Below, piece after piece: positions 1-10,275 of a stretch of DNA of 63,801 nucleotides. The notes beneath the pieces are model-generated. The model had not been told where the DNA came from, ran no database searches, and saw nothing but the letters and a program-made list of their open reading frames with translations. The DNA lies in assembly GCA_963575745.1 (NCBI GenBank), contig CAUYUJ010009746.1, positions 327,501 to 391,301 on the forward strand. The letters run 5' to 3'. Source of the stretch: Prorocentrum cordatum (taxonomy: Eukaryota; Sar; Dinophyceae; Prorocentrales; Prorocentraceae). Position 1 is the first letter of the stretch. Each line of letters starts with the position of its first letter. The position numbers and the translations under genes are program-made.

Positions 1-59
1 GCGACCTCCAGTCGCGAACGCGGCACAGACCTGGGGGACACCAGCGAAAAAGTTGTCAC

Positions 60-1580
60 TGAAATATCAGACGAGGCAACGATGCTCGAACTCCCGCAAA
101 TTTGCGGGATCAACGCGAAGCTGCGTAGTATCGTAGAACGAATTCCAGCAGCAGGCTTGGCAATATATCTCCGCCCAGACAGACCGACCCACCCAACCCC
201 ATTGGTGCGGTGGCCTTGGATCCTTGACCTTCAGGGGCGGAGACTCCATGCGAGCGATTCCCACCATATTGGTCATAGGCCATCCATCTAGAGTGTTGGC
301 CGACAAACGAGAGACAACGCGGTCCACCGAGCACACCAGATCGATCCCAGCTGTTTCGGCGGCTGCTATTCTGGGATGCGTCATTGGACCTTCCATAGCC
401 GCAGTGTCAGCAGCGTTCTTACCAATGCTGTGCAACCTATGGGCTAAAGGCAAAGCCAAGCAGTCTTCCTGGTAAGCCCTGATTTTTGAGACCCCACGCA
501 GAAAGTCCTGGGCGAAAACATCTTTCTGCATCACAAGCCTGGTGTAAGGCCGGTTGGGGTGCAGACGGTCCCGAGCGTTTTTGGAAACCCGTTGGGGAAC
601 CCGTTGATCACAACCTGGCAGTCCGAATCAAAAACAGCTTCGGCCCAAAGGACTGACGCAGCGTTTGCTGGGGCGGCAAACTCCGCAGCCACGCTAGTCT
701 GAGGGTAGGAACCTCCCAGAGGGCCGAAAACACCACTTAGGACACGCCCTTGCTCACTGAGCCAGGCCAGTCCCCAGCCAAAAAGGGAGAGAGAGAGAGG
801 TCTTTGACCACAGACCTTGAGCAAGAGTCATCACATACAGTCGCCCCAGCAGTTTCCTCACCCCTGGGTCAGGTGGAGCGAGGGTCTCCTCAGCGAAAGC
901 CTCAAGAATTCAATGAAATTGCACTGCCTGCGTCGCTTCTTCTTGCGAGAGCGGTGGGGGAACACCCGGGGCTGGGTGCTGAAAGAGGCCAGTCTCGCAC
1001 AGCAGTTCAAAGCATGGGGAGGGTCCATGGACTCCGCTCGCACTTTAGCCAGCAGGTCCACACCGATAGTTCTGACTCGCTCATTCTCACATGCAGGGCA
1101 GTGCCAGAGACGGTGAAGAACCGTGTCCCCAACCTGCCCGCATTGAGAGCGCACATCGTCAACAATAGAGCCTTTGGCCACAGCTCTGCGGAGAGGCACT
1201 GAGGCACGGCACGCAACTGCACAGACTCTCCCTTCTTCTGCTGGGGAGACATCTTTTTCGAAGCCAGGGCCCGAAACACGACATCAAAACATAAGACACA
1301 ACAAACACCCCGCTTCCACCTCCAACCATTTAAGGACGGTGGCCTGTAAAGCCGTTCCAGGAGGCAGGAGGAGGTGAGTAAGAGAGGAGTAGATTTCCCA
1401 TCCTCGTCCTCCATCGTAAAGAGGACAAATATATTCCAGCTTATACGCTTCAAGGATACATTCATAGCGCCCAAACTGCCACGAACCGACTTCCAAGATG
1501 TTGGTGGCGAGCGCCACGTAGCCCTCCATGCATCTGCTTCCAGGATAAGGCCCCAGCACGGGTCTGGAGTAGCCACAGTT
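60..1580 (-). pseudogene. LINE-like retroelement 3' fragment (zinc knuckle plus RNase H), broken
   Basis: Read on the minus strand, three frames in turn give parts of a non-LTR retroelement polyprotein. At about 1200-1020 there is a cysteine/histidine motif (CGQVGDTVLHRLWHCPACE), the post-RT knuckle common in dinoflagellate LINEs. At about 824-540 there is an RNase H start (GWGLAWLSEQGR, then QTSVAAEFAA). At about 500-390 there is the RNase H end (KIRAYQEDC, HSIGKNAADTAA, with the final Asp). At about 160 there is a terminal HQWGW...W.x.YCQAC motif. The frame changes near 860 and 540 show that it is dead. RNase H lies C-terminal here, unlike in the element at 50-58 kb. It sits in the intron upstream of the first visible importin exon. 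Confidence 0.6.
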
Positions 1581-1609
1581 CCTTGCTATATCTGAGAATC
1601 GGGGCAACA

Positions 1610-1800
1610 CTAGAGGAGGTAGGTGGAGGTGGAGGTGGATGCCGAGGAGGAGGAGGAGCAGGAGGAGGAGGAGGAGGAGCACGAGGAGGGAGGAGGACCA
1701 TGAGCATCAGGAGCAGGAGGACGACGACGGCTTCTCGCAGGAACGTCCCCGGCAGGGGGACGACGACGACGACGATGACGACGACTGGTCGACTCGCCCC
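1610..1800. repeat. GGA and GAC microsatellites before exon piece 1
   Basis: Impure GGA/GGAGCA triplets (1616-1690) are followed by GACGAC triplets (1718-1790). They end about 30 bases before the splice acceptor of the first visible importin exon. Long frames through this stretch are low-complexity and are not called as genes. Confidence 0.85.
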
Positions 1801-1826
1801 CCGCCAAATTTGGGGCACGCCCGCAG

Positions 1827-1913
1827 GAGGCCGCCGTGCTCCTGAAGCACTGCGCCGCCGGCGGGGGCTCCGCCTACCCTCAGTTGTGGCCAGACCTGGA
1901 CGAGTCGGTCCAG
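1827..1913 (+). CDS. IPO5: importin-5 exon piece 1 (29 codons)
   Basis: Encodes EAAVLLKHCAAGGGSAYPQL followed by a short acidic helix ending ESVQ. It matches the second HEAT repeat of IPO5, where animals have a run ending AAVLLRRLL and then a Tyr-Pro. The acceptor is CCCGCAG|GAGG at 1826 and the donor is GTCCAG|GACC at 1913, so it is phase 0 at both ends. The next about 16 residues expected from the family were not found before 5331. The acceptor could instead be three bases downstream, since AG|G occurs twice. Confidence 0.7.
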
Positions 1914-1940
1914 GACCGGCGGCGCCCTCAAAGGAAGGGG

Positions 1941-2052
1941 CGGGTTACCAGCCTCGAGCGTATCCCTATCCCTAAGATTGGCACGCCACAAGGCGATGAC
2001 AGTCTTAGGGATTCGCCCAGCATAGGGAACGGGATATGTTCCAGGCTGGTAA
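1941..2052. repeat. imperfect fold-back element
   Basis: TTACCAGCCT near 1947 is mirrored by AGGCTGGTAA near 2043, and CCCTAAGA near 1972 by TCTTAGGGA near 2002. The halves differ in length, so this is a degenerate inverted repeat in the first part of the intron after exon piece 1. Confidence 0.6.
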
Positions 2053-2495
2053 GCAGGGCGACGAGGACGCCGGCGAGGACGACTACGGCGGCGACGGCGA
2101 CGAAGACGAGGACAGCGACGGCGGCGCCGCCTCCGGCCGCCGCCGCCGCCTCCGGCGGCGACGAGGGCGCGGTCGAGCCTCGGGGCCTTCAGGAGGGCTG
2201 CGGAAACCTCCTCCAGGCACCTCGGGTGATCTCCAGAGGCCCCTCTGCGGGCGACGAGCGACGGCGTCGCAGATGTGCCGCTCTGGAACGATGTGCGCCG
2301 CAACTGGAGGCTCCCGTCGCCGCGGACGGGCGCGCGGCTCGGAAAACGGTTCGGATTTTCGTCGGGCGGCCCCCGCGGGCACCCCACGTCAAGACAGGGC
2401 AGGCTTGCTGGGGCAGCCCGGGGGCAGACACAGAGGGCGAGAAACAGAGGAGGGAGGAGGAGGAGGAGGAGGAGGAGGAGGAGGAGGAGGAGGGC
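2053..2495. repeat. GC-rich GAC/GGC stretch ending in a GGA run
   Basis: GACGAGGACGAC and GCCGCC triplets (2055-2165) lead into unassigned GC-rich DNA and then a pure GGA run (2452-2493). Open frames exist in several phases but have no recognisable domain. Confidence 0.6.
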
Positions 2496-3262
2496 CAGTG
2501 GAAACCCAAGACTCATCAACGATGTTGGAATAAACTCTCCCGCGAAGTTCCCTCTTCACAGGCCCAGATGAGGATCCATACCCACTGAAGGAAGTGCCCC
2601 GTTGGGAGACAACTGTTTAAAGATCCTGAAGCGTGCCAGCTCCATTCTCGGAACATCAACGCCACGAATTAACCTGACTGTTACGTGGCTTGCGATCCTG
2701 AATCATGCCAGAACTCCGTTCCTCGGACTTCACCACCGCGAATCAACGTAACTGTCGCGTCTGACAATCTTGAACCGCCCCAACACACCGTTTCTGGAAC
2801 GCAAGCCATGCGATTCAGGGAAACTCTTGCAAAGTCTTACATTTTGAAGAGGAGCCGCCCTCAATCTTTGAAGCTCTCTCAATTTTGTTAGACGAATGTG
2901 CGCGGCGCTAAATGCGACATCCACATTCAGAAAACCGCCCGCCCTCAATCCGTGAAGCTCCTGCACATGTGTTAAACGAATGTGCGCGGCGCTAAGGCGA
3001 GAGCAACATTTTGAACATCTGCCCTCAATCTGCGAAATTGTTACAATGTTTAAGACGAGTGCGCGCGGCGCTAAGGCGAGAGCCACATTTGAAAACCACC
3101 CACCCTCCATCCGTGAAGCTGTTGCGAATTTCAAGCTTCAGGATCATAGATGGAACGGACGTATAAGGCGAAACGCCCGCTTCGCGCTTTTGACCAGCCT
3201 CGGGGCGCGACAGGGAGGAGTTATTTAGAAGAAAGGGGAATGGAGGATCAGGATGAGGAGGG
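2496..3262. repeat. dispersed repeat family A, copy 1
   Basis: About 750 bases are shared with 16083-16760, in the same orientation. Shared landmarks include GTTGGAAT near the start, GAAGCGTGCCA, AACCTGACTG, repeated AATGTGCGCGGCGC blocks and GGGAGGAGTTATT at the end. Both copies begin and end in GGA microsatellites, as if those anchored insertion or exchange. No coding domain was seen. Confidence 0.8.
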
Positions 3263-3597
3263 GGAGGAGGAGGAGCAGGAGGGAGGACCGAGGATCCAGG
3301 TTTTGGCACTTTTGTACCCCTTCGGGGCAGGGTGAGATGGGTGGATCTCTGAGAAGGTACGACGCCTCTCCAAGGCCATGTTGTCTTCCAAGAAGCCTTC
3401 TTGAGAGCCTGGCTGCCACCAAGACAGACGAGGACAACCACCCTGACGACGACGGCTTCCCTGAGGCTTTGTTGGAAGCCTCCACAAAGGAACCGACCCT
3501 TTCTGAGAAGCCACCCGCTTTCTCAGAAGGCTTCGCCCTGCTCCCAGGAGCTCCTCAAGGGACATCTGCTCTCCGCGGTGACGCAAGATTCAACAGG

Positions 3598-3740
3598 CTC
3601 GCGCCGCTGCCCTGCTTGTTTTTTGCCCTCGGGGCCCCTGCTTGTTTTGTTTGCCCTCGAGGGCCCCTCCCTGCTTGTTTTTTGCCTTCGGGGGCCCCTG
3701 CTTGCCATTGTCCTCTCTGCTTGTTTCATGCCTTCGGGGT
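3598..3740. repeat. short tandem repeat, unit about 40 bp
   Basis: Four imperfect copies of a unit containing CCTGCTTGTTTTTTGCC followed by TCGGGGCCC. Confidence 0.75.
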
Positions 3741-5190
3741 GCTCGGACAGCTGGTCAGGATGGTGTCCCCTAGGGGTCAATGGATGGGTTCATAGCGGAC
3801 GTTCATCGGCGGGGGGGGGGGGCGAGAGCGGTGAGCAAACAAAAAAACAACGGGCCGTTGCGCCCCTGTTTAGGGCTTTGGCGCCAAGAAAGGGCCGGCA
3901 CTCCTGGCAGCGATTTCCCGCGACGCCGCGGTTTCGCACGGCGCCGGGCGCCAAGGAGCTCCACATCCGCTGGCGCTTTTGCAGGCGCCCTCCCTAAGAA
4001 AAACCCGTCCTCCCCTCGGGGCAATCCGTTTGCGTTTTCAGCCCCATGTCGCCGACACGTTGTCTGGATGAGGTCGTATCGTTCAAGTCCTTCGACATCT
4101 GTGCTGGCTTGACTGACGAATGGAAGATGGCGGATTGTTGTGCGGCTATTCCCTCATCTTTTCGCCTCTTGCCTCTCCCGGGTGAAAACTTGACACAAAC
4201 AATTTTTATGTCCCCAGTGCCGCGCCTAGTCAGGGGGGCCTCCCCAGCGTTGAACAGAAACGCCCGCCTGCCTTCTTCTGGATCATGCGCTCGGAGGGCA
4301 GATCAGCTCCGAGAGTTTGGCCGGGCCCTGCGGGAAAATACAATTTTCTCTTGTCCAACAACCCCAGACCTCCAGATCTCCCTGGACGTCTGAGTAGGCT
4401 TCCAGAGACATCAAGAGCCCGTCGGAAGCCTCTGCAGCGGCTTCTGGGGAGGTCTCCGTTTGTCCGCATGAGGCCTCCAGGAACATCAGGAGGCTTGCGG
4501 AGGCCAAAATGAAGGGAAATACAGATGAAACAATTCTAGCCTTCTCCACCTCCGCCCCACCTTCCCAGACATCTTCGCGTCGTGGAACAGTCGCGACGGC
4601 AGGTGCTTGACCGTGCTCTGCTTCCTGGGGGATCTCGGCGGACCCCGGGGCTGTCAAAGGTCGGCTCGGGAGGGAGGGCTGGCCACGGGGATGGCGTCAA
4701 GAGCTCCACGGATCCACGTGTCGAGCGAATCATGCGTCGGATGTCTGGGTCTTCCCCATCTCCTTTGCATCTCTACCAACAAAGTTATGAAGACAAAAGA
4801 AACATAAAACCAACAAGTAACAGCAGCAAGCATTTTCTGTTCAACAAAACATCCCCTCAGCATCTCCACCTGCTCCCACCCCTCCACCTTCGCGGTTCCC
4901 CCCCCACTCCATCCCAGAACAGAGGCCGTTGGACACGGCGATCCTCCTCCACCTTCCCGACGGCCGGAAGCGGCGATGCTCCTCCACCAGTCTGGATCCT
5001 TGGAGTGTTGGACTCCTTCCCCAGAACCAGCTTTTTGTTGCCCCGACCAGTTTGTTGAACTCGTCGAGAGCGCGGCCCGAACCTTCCGCCGGAACGACGC
5101 ACGGGGGGGTCCGTGTCCTCCCCTCCAAAGTCGCCCCCCATGGTCGTCCACAGGTGCGATCTGGTCAGAACCTCGTCTGCGTTGCGACAT
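3741..5190. other. intronic DNA with no recognised feature
   Basis: I find no domain, repeat pair or exon here that I can support. A missing importin exon of about 16 codons should lie somewhere between 1914 and 5330, but no convincing candidate was found. Confidence 0.5.
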
Positions 5191-5194
5191 GGGC

Positions 5195-5237
5195 GCCTCC
5201 TCCTCCTCCTCCTCCTCCTCCTCCTCCTCCTCCTCCC
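5195..5237. repeat. CCT microsatellite upstream of exon piece 2
   Basis: A nearly pure run of TCC triplets about 95 bases before the exon. On this strand it is a pyrimidine tract. Confidence 0.9.
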
Positions 5238-5330
5238 GAACAACGTGTAAAAGATTTGCAAAAGATTTGATCCCAGTCCTGCCCGTCCAGTGGCTCCGCG
5301 CGCCTACGTTGGCCCCCTGGAGTGGGGGCC

Positions 5331-5426
5331 TGCGCGGATTCCAGCGCCCCCGTGCGGCGCAACGCGGCAAGCGCCGCGGCCGCCATCGCCGACTTCGTCG
5401 CGAGCTCCCTGGAGGAGCTCATGAAG
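5331..5426 (+). CDS. IPO5: importin-5 exon piece 2 (about 30 codons; 5' end uncertain)
   Basis: The segment reads DSSAPVRRNAASAAAAIADF and then VASSLEELMK, a HEAT helix pair matching the IPO5 stretch with SSMRKKV and then AAELARN. The donor is ATGAAG|GAGC at 5426 (GA start), phase 0, and the join to the next piece gives ELMK-EWPQLL, as in the family (…NQWPEGL). The frame is open back to 5271, but only from about 5331 does it resemble importin. No AG|G acceptor is present, so the acceptor is unresolved. Candidate AGs lie at 5322 and 5344. Confidence 0.65.
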
Positions 5427-5445
5427 GAGCCGAGGGACGATTGTC

Positions 5446-5512
5446 AGTCGGGCTCGGACATGTGAATGATAAGATTAAGTTAATCTTATCATTCGCATGT
5501 CCGAGCCCGACT
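5446..5512. repeat. near-perfect 33-bp-arm palindrome
   Basis: The left arm (5446-5478) and right arm (5480-5512) are reverse complements with one mismatch and a one-base centre. The core is AGATTAAGTTAATCT. It starts 20 bases after the donor of exon piece 2 and could extrude as a cruciform or fold in the pre-mRNA. Confidence 0.95.
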
Positions 5513-5879
5513 CGTAAACGTGCCGCAGGGGATTCGTCTGCGAGGCCCTCGGACTGGGATCGAGGGCGCCACCTGCCCGGGGAGCGATCGGCGGTCGGCG
5601 AGGGGAGCCCCGGATCGGAACCGGGACCTTGAGAAGTTCGGGGGTGGACAGAACCCCCAACAGTGACACGTCGATTAGTGAATTGTCCGTTTTCGGTTCT
5701 CGAGAGGGCGCCGTGGCCGTCATTTTCCAGGCTTGCGCCCGCCAGGTTTGGGCCTCAGGTCGTTTTCACTAAACCACGTTTTGCTAAAGGGGGGTCTGTC
5801 CATCCCCGGTTAACAAGTATAAAGAAGAAAGAACTTAATACACATAACCATAAGAATCACAAAACTAACAACTGGCATA

Positions 5880-6010
5880 CACGCAGACTTTACGAGGTCC
5901 GCGCGGATTTCTCGGACTTGCGCTGGATTCCCCTACATCAGGGAGGGAGTCCAGCGACGATCCAAGGATCCAAGACATCCGCGCGGTCGTCCGTTTATGC
6001 AGCTCGTCTT
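5880..6010. repeat. fold-back family B, copy 1
   Basis: Contains AGGTCCGCGCGGATTTCTCG (from about 5898) followed by a CGCTGGATTCCC / GGGAGTCCAGCG inverted pair. The same motif recurs at 43764, 59829 (partial) and 61676. Confidence 0.75.
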
Positions 6011-6159
6011 AGTAGACAAGCGTATTTATATTCCGTGGACAACGCGCACGCGCTGCACGCGTTGAAGAACGTAGCACGGTAATGAATCAGCGTCGCACAC
6101 GAGGGCTAAGGCAGCACGGCAATGCAGCAGACGTGAGAAGAGTGGAAAAGATGAAGCAT

Positions 6160-6345
6160 GGCATGTCGTGATTGCTGGTGTTGTTGATGCTGTTGTTGCT
6201 GTTGCTGTTGCTGTTGTTGTTGTCGTTGATATTGTTGCTGTTGTTAGTGATGCCGTTGTTTTTTGTTGTTGGTGGTGGTGGTGTTGATGTTGCTGCTGTT
6301 GTTGTCGTTGATGTTGTTGTCGTTGATTCCCCTGCCTGGTAACCA
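6160..6345. repeat. GTT microsatellite
   Basis: Interrupted GTT/GTTGCT triplets. The same triplet (or its complement CAA) borders other copies of family C at 7020, 29975, 39050, 43280 and 43490. Confidence 0.9.
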
Positions 6346-6479
6346 TTGTACCTTTCAATTAGAGTGTTGATCCAGGGGCTCGCACCTTTTTTTGAAGGGA
6401 AAGCTGGGTATTATCAAACTGCGTTGTTGGCCGTCGGATTACAACAACGGCTCCCGCCTGATATTTCTTCATAGTTTAC

Positions 6480-7020
6480 TCCAGAATCGCGCTCTCGCGC
6501 AGGAGTTCCTCACATTTGTTTCAGGAATCGCGCTCTCGCGTGGGACTTCCTAGCAAGTTGTTCACACGCCGCGCCTTCGACACTCAGGAATCACGTTCTC
6601 GCTTCAGCCTTCCTCGTCGGTTATTCATGAATCGCGCTATCGTTCGAGCTTTCCTCGCGAACCATGCAGGGTTCACGCTCCAGCAACCCGCCTTCTCGAC
6701 CTGGCCGCCTGGGCCCGCCTTCCCGACCTGCCCGCTAGGGCCTGCCCGCCCGGTCTGCCCATCTAGTTATACCACGTGTTTTCTGCTCCTAGCTCCTGCT
6801 GATTTCTCTCGCGCTGCATCCTTCTCCCTCCTACTTCCATCCGTCCCTCTCTTCCCCTGTTTTACGGGTTGCACTAAATGCACGTGGCAGGTAAGGAAGA
6901 CAGACCCCCAAGGGGGCATGATCGAAGACGAAGAAGGCGGGTACCTAGGGTTTGGGATATACGTGTCGAGTGGCACGCAAGCGTATAGCAGCGATCAGCC
7001 TTCAAACTGTTGTTTTGTCG
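6480..7020 (+). repeat. dispersed repeat family C, copy 1
   Basis: Four or more variants of GAATCGCGCTCTCGC spaced about 50 bases apart are followed by GCCCGCC-rich DNA and a 3' block with ATCGAAGACGAAGAAGGCGG and GGTTTGGGA. Other copies lie at 29150-29975, 41090-42240 and, inverted, at 38700-39030. No protein domain was recognised. The ordered blocks suggest a non-autonomous retroelement. Confidence 0.75.
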
Positions 7021-7065
7021 TTGATGCTGCTGCTGTTGTTGCTGCTGTAGCAGGGGCAGCTGATT

Positions 7066-7123
7066 CCTGACTCCTTCCCTCCCTGGGATCGGGGCCCGAT
7101 CCCCAGGAAGGAAGGAGTCAGGA
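7066..7123. repeat. hairpin with about 27-bp arms
   Basis: CCTGACTCCTTCC and GGATCGGGG on the left are mirrored by CCCCGATCC-type sequence and GGAAGGAGTCAGG on the right, with a GGCC centre. A third copy of CCTGACTCCTTCC follows at 7150. Confidence 0.85.
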
Positions 7124-7139
7124 AGATCCCAGGGAAGGC

Positions 7140-7400
7140 AGCTAATTCCTGACTCCTTCCTTCCCTGGGCAGGGCCAGTGCCCGGGGCACGGGCCCTGCA
7201 CGGGCCCTGCCCTGAGTGCCCTCTCGGGCCCTCGGCGGATCCGCAGGCGGGCACGGGCCCGCCGGCGGACGTTGGCAGGGCGGCGATCGGGCGCGGGCCC
7301 CGGCCGCGGGCCCGGAGGTCGTGCGGGCACGGGCGTGCGGGCGTCCGGGCGGAGCCAGCTGCAACCTCAGCGAGCTTCCTCTCGTTTGTTGCCCCCCCCC
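7140..7400. other. very GC-rich stretch (GGGCCCGG-type)
   Basis: Dense GGGCACGGGCCC-like words are present without a clean period. Open frames in several phases are a composition effect. Confidence 0.5.
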
Positions 7401-7423
7401 ATGTCAGGATTGACGTGGGTGAA

Positions 7424-7482
7424 GAGGAGGAGGAGGAGGAGGAGGAGGAGGAGGAGGAGGAGGAGGAGGAGGAGGAGGCTCA
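7424..7482. repeat. GGA microsatellite
   Basis: An almost pure run of GGA triplets. Confidence 0.95.
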
Positions 7483-7689
7483 CGCTCCGCGCTCTGATCG
7501 GGCACGGGCTGCCGAAGCCCAGTGCGCCCGAGGGAGTGAGAGCGGCGACTTGAGACAAGTCGTAGCAAGCATGGCCGCCGAGGCGACCTGTCTGCTGGCG
7601 AAGTCAATGGTGTGAGCTCTCGACCCCGTCCCCCCAGGAGCTGAGGAGCCCTCAAACCCCTCCTCATCCCCTCCGTCGAAGTTCGGCTG

Positions 7690-7703
7690 AATTCAAAAGT
7701 ATT
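7690..7703 (+). other. possible spliced-leader relic
   Basis: TATTTGGCTCAAG matches the 3' half of the dinoflagellate spliced leader (CCATTTTGGCTCAAG) with one T missing. The 400 bases downstream have open frames in both strands but no domain I recognise. A match this short could be chance. Confidence 0.3.
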
Positions 7704-8105
7704 TGGCTCAAGTCGGTGGCTCGTGAGCCAGAGTTGGTTCTTGAACCCTGTTCTGAACGTCTCCAAACGTCTTTGCTGGTTGACCCGCGCATCCGCTCGA
7801 AGGAGGTGTTGTCCGTGCTTGGCCTTGCCACCTACGTGGTTTAGTACGTGGACCAACACGATGAGGCATCGACGACGATGCGATTTTGGTATCGCGGTCG
7901 GCGCAATCACCCAAACAGCGTTGGAGGCCGCCAAAGGACACAGGGTGGCCCTGTGCACGTTGCGGTCGAGTTGGTCAAAATTATCCCGGCAAAGCAACCT
8001 AACAGCGATGTGTAAGAGCATATCTGGAAGCATTTCCCTTAAGATTCAGATGAGAATCCAGTTGTAGAATTCTGCTGTTCTCGCAGTCGTAGTCGCATTC
8101 GCGAT
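7704..8105. other. unassigned intronic DNA
   Basis: Frames of about 100-200 codons exist on both strands (for example the + frame at 7723-8067), with no recognisable motif. It could be a decayed retroposed gene, given the leader-like word just upstream. Confidence 0.3.
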
Positions 8106-8107
8106 GA

Positions 8108-8740
8108 CAGTCGCAGTGGCAACGGCAGTCGCAGTCACAGCCTCAGCCTCAGCCTGCCTCAGCCTCAGCCTCAGCCTGCCTCAGCCTCAGCCTGCCTCAG
8201 CCTCAGCCTCAGCCTCAGCCTCAGTCTGCCTTCAGCCTCGGCCTCAGCCTCAGCCTGCCTCAGCCTCAGCCTGCATCAGCCTCAGCCTCAGCCTCAGCCT
8301 GCCTCAGCATCAGCCTGCCTCAGCCTCAGCCTGCCTCTGCCTCAGCCTCAGCCTGCTCAGCCTCAGCCTCAGTCTGCCTCAGCCTCTGCCTCAGCCTCGC
8401 CTCAGCCTGCCTCAGCCTCAGCCTGCAGCCTCAGCCTCAGCCTCAGCCTGCCTCAGCATCAGCCTGCCTCAGCCTCAGCCTCAGCCTGCCTCAGCCTCAG
8501 CCTCAGCCTGCTTCACCCTCAGCCTCAATCTGCCTTCAGCCTCAGCCTCAGCCTGCCTCAGCCTCAGCCTGCCTCAGCCTGCCTTCAGCCTGCCTCAGCC
8601 TCAGCCTCAGCCTGCTTCAGCCTCAGCCTCAGTCTGCCTTCAGCCTCAGCCTCAGCCTCAGCCTGCCTCAGCCTCAGCCTGCCTCAGCCTCAGCATCAGC
8701 CTCAGCCTGCCTCAGCCTGCTTCAGCCTCGGCCTCAGCAT
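8108..8740. repeat. CAGCCT minisatellite
   Basis: About 630 bases of CAGCCT and CTGCCT hexamers (CAGCCTCAGCCTGCCT). One frame stays open through it as a Ser/Ala/Pro/Leu repeat, which I treat as non-coding. Confidence 0.95.
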
Positions 8741-9022
8741 TCAAAATGTGGCCCGGGAATGGAGTTCTGGGAACTCGAAGAACACGAAGTGGCCTACAGT
8801 TGGCTCCGGGCATTCAAAATCATGCCCAGGAGTGGAGTTCTGGGAACTTGAAGACCACGAAGTGGCCTACAGTTGGCTCCGGGCATTCAAAAAAATGCCC
8901 AGGAATGGAGTTCTGGGAATTCGAAGAACACGAAGTGGCCTACAGTTGGCTCCGGGCATTCAAAATCATGCCCAGGAATGGAGTTCTGGGAACTCGAAGG
9001 CCACGAAGTGCGTTGTTGTTGG
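8741..9022. repeat. 73-bp tandem repeat, about 4 copies
   Basis: GGAATGGAGTTCTGGGAA-type starts occur at 8756, 8829, 8902 and 8975, exactly 73 bases apart. Each is followed by CACGAAGTGGCCTACAGTTG and a CCGGGCATTCAAAA block. Confidence 0.95.
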
Positions 9023-9149
9023 CTAAAAAAGGAGTCCCCGGATTCCCGGGGCACCCGTCCGGCATCTGCCCAGACCCCCCTAGCAGCTGGGGAGTCATGA
9101 TGCTCTTTTTTGACCCTACTAGAAACCTATCAGTCTTCGCTGTTAGGTA

Positions 9150-10125
9150 ATGTACGGAGGAAGTGGCGTTGCCCCCCCTTCGACGTTCTTCCGCACGAGA
9201 GTCGAAACGCTCCGGCGAGGGAACTGGGAGGACGGCCGAGAGGGGCGCAGATCGAGGAGGCGCACCGCGTAGGCCTGCGCAGGAGCTGACGCTCTCTCCG
9301 CCACCACGGACTCCAACTTCTACTACACATCCTGGCAGGGTGTGGGCGTGAGCGGCACTTCGTGGCTCCGCGGGCAGCACCCGCGCTGCCGAGCGCCTCC
9401 AGAGGGCGATCGTTCGCCTCCCTTACCTCCTCGTCGTCCTCCTCCTCGCCCTCGCCCCCCCCTGGCGTGAGAGCAGCGCCGCGTCCTGGCCGGGCGGAGG
9501 AGCGGCCCCGCGGCGCCGCGGGCAATGCCCCCCCCCGCCGCGCGCCCGGAGAGGGCGAGGGAGGGGCTCGCGTGGAGTCGAGTCCGTGTGCCCTGCTTGC
9601 CTCCGCGGTCCAGGGGCGCACGCGGGCCGCGGGTCCCCGGTGGGGTCGGTGCCGCCCGCCCGCCGCCGGCGTCGGTCGTCCTCGCGGGGGCTGGCGCCCA
9701 GGGGCCGCTCCCTCTCTGCTGCGTGCCTCCTTTTGCGCCGCTCGCGCTGCTCCCCTCCCCTTCTCCTCGCCCCCCCGGCGCCGGCTTCGTCCCGTGGTTT
9801 TGGGTGTCGGTCCCTTCCCTCTCTCCCCCTCCTGCTTCCCCTGGATCCTCCCATTGGGGGTCCCGAGAGGCACAGGCTGCGGTGTCCCCGGCAGCTGTTG
9901 CTGCTGAGAGGCGTGGTGCCTCGTGCACGGCAGGGGTTGCAGCCGTACTCTGCTGCGTGCTCGTCTCGGTCGCGACGGAGGCTTTCTGAGATGCCGCTCT
10001 GCGTGCGTCGGCAGAGGCTGGGTGCCGGCCGGTGGCGCCAGTCCTCTGCGTCGTCTCCTTTCCCGCCTCCTTCGCCCCCCCTTCGGGTGCCCCTCCGTGG
10101 CCCTCGTTCTTCAAGGGGCCCAAGG
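9150..10125. other. GC-rich stretch with overlapping long frames
   Basis: Frames of 150-300 codons occur on both strands over the same bases, rich in Arg, Gly, Pro and Ala, with no domain. This is expected from base composition, so no gene is called. Confidence 0.5.
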
Positions 10126-10275
10126 ACACACAAATGAGTACACACAAATAACGAGGTTCCCCATAGTTTCCCATATTTTCTGGGATTTTGTCTTCCCCCC
10201 ACTTCCCATATTTTCCCATATTTTCTGGGGAGTCGACGATTAATTGTGTCTGTGTGCTTCTTTCCCTCCTGAGTT
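10126..10275 (-). repeat. dispersed repeat family D, copy 1
   Basis: CCCATATTTTCCCATATTTT and GACACAATTAAT-like words here (read as reverse complement) recur at 59215-59400 (AATATGGGAA, AACACACAGACACAATTC). The two copies are in opposite orientation, about 50 kb apart. Confidence 0.8.

Noticed and set aside
3380-3495. Candidate for the missing exon (LLESLAATKTDEDNHPDDDG, then EALLEAST)
   Set aside because: Helix-like, but the length (19 residues against about 16) and pattern do not fit the IPO5 stretch. Codon use is less GC-rich than the real exons and no paired AG|G boundaries fit.
5020-5110. DQFVELVESAARTFRRNDA as the missing exon
   Set aside because: No suitable acceptor or donor, and no clear match to the family at that position.
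9323-10219. A 298-codon minus-strand frame
   Set aside because: Its start is repeat family D and the rest is GC-rich Arg/Gly/Pro sequence, with equally long frames on the other strand.
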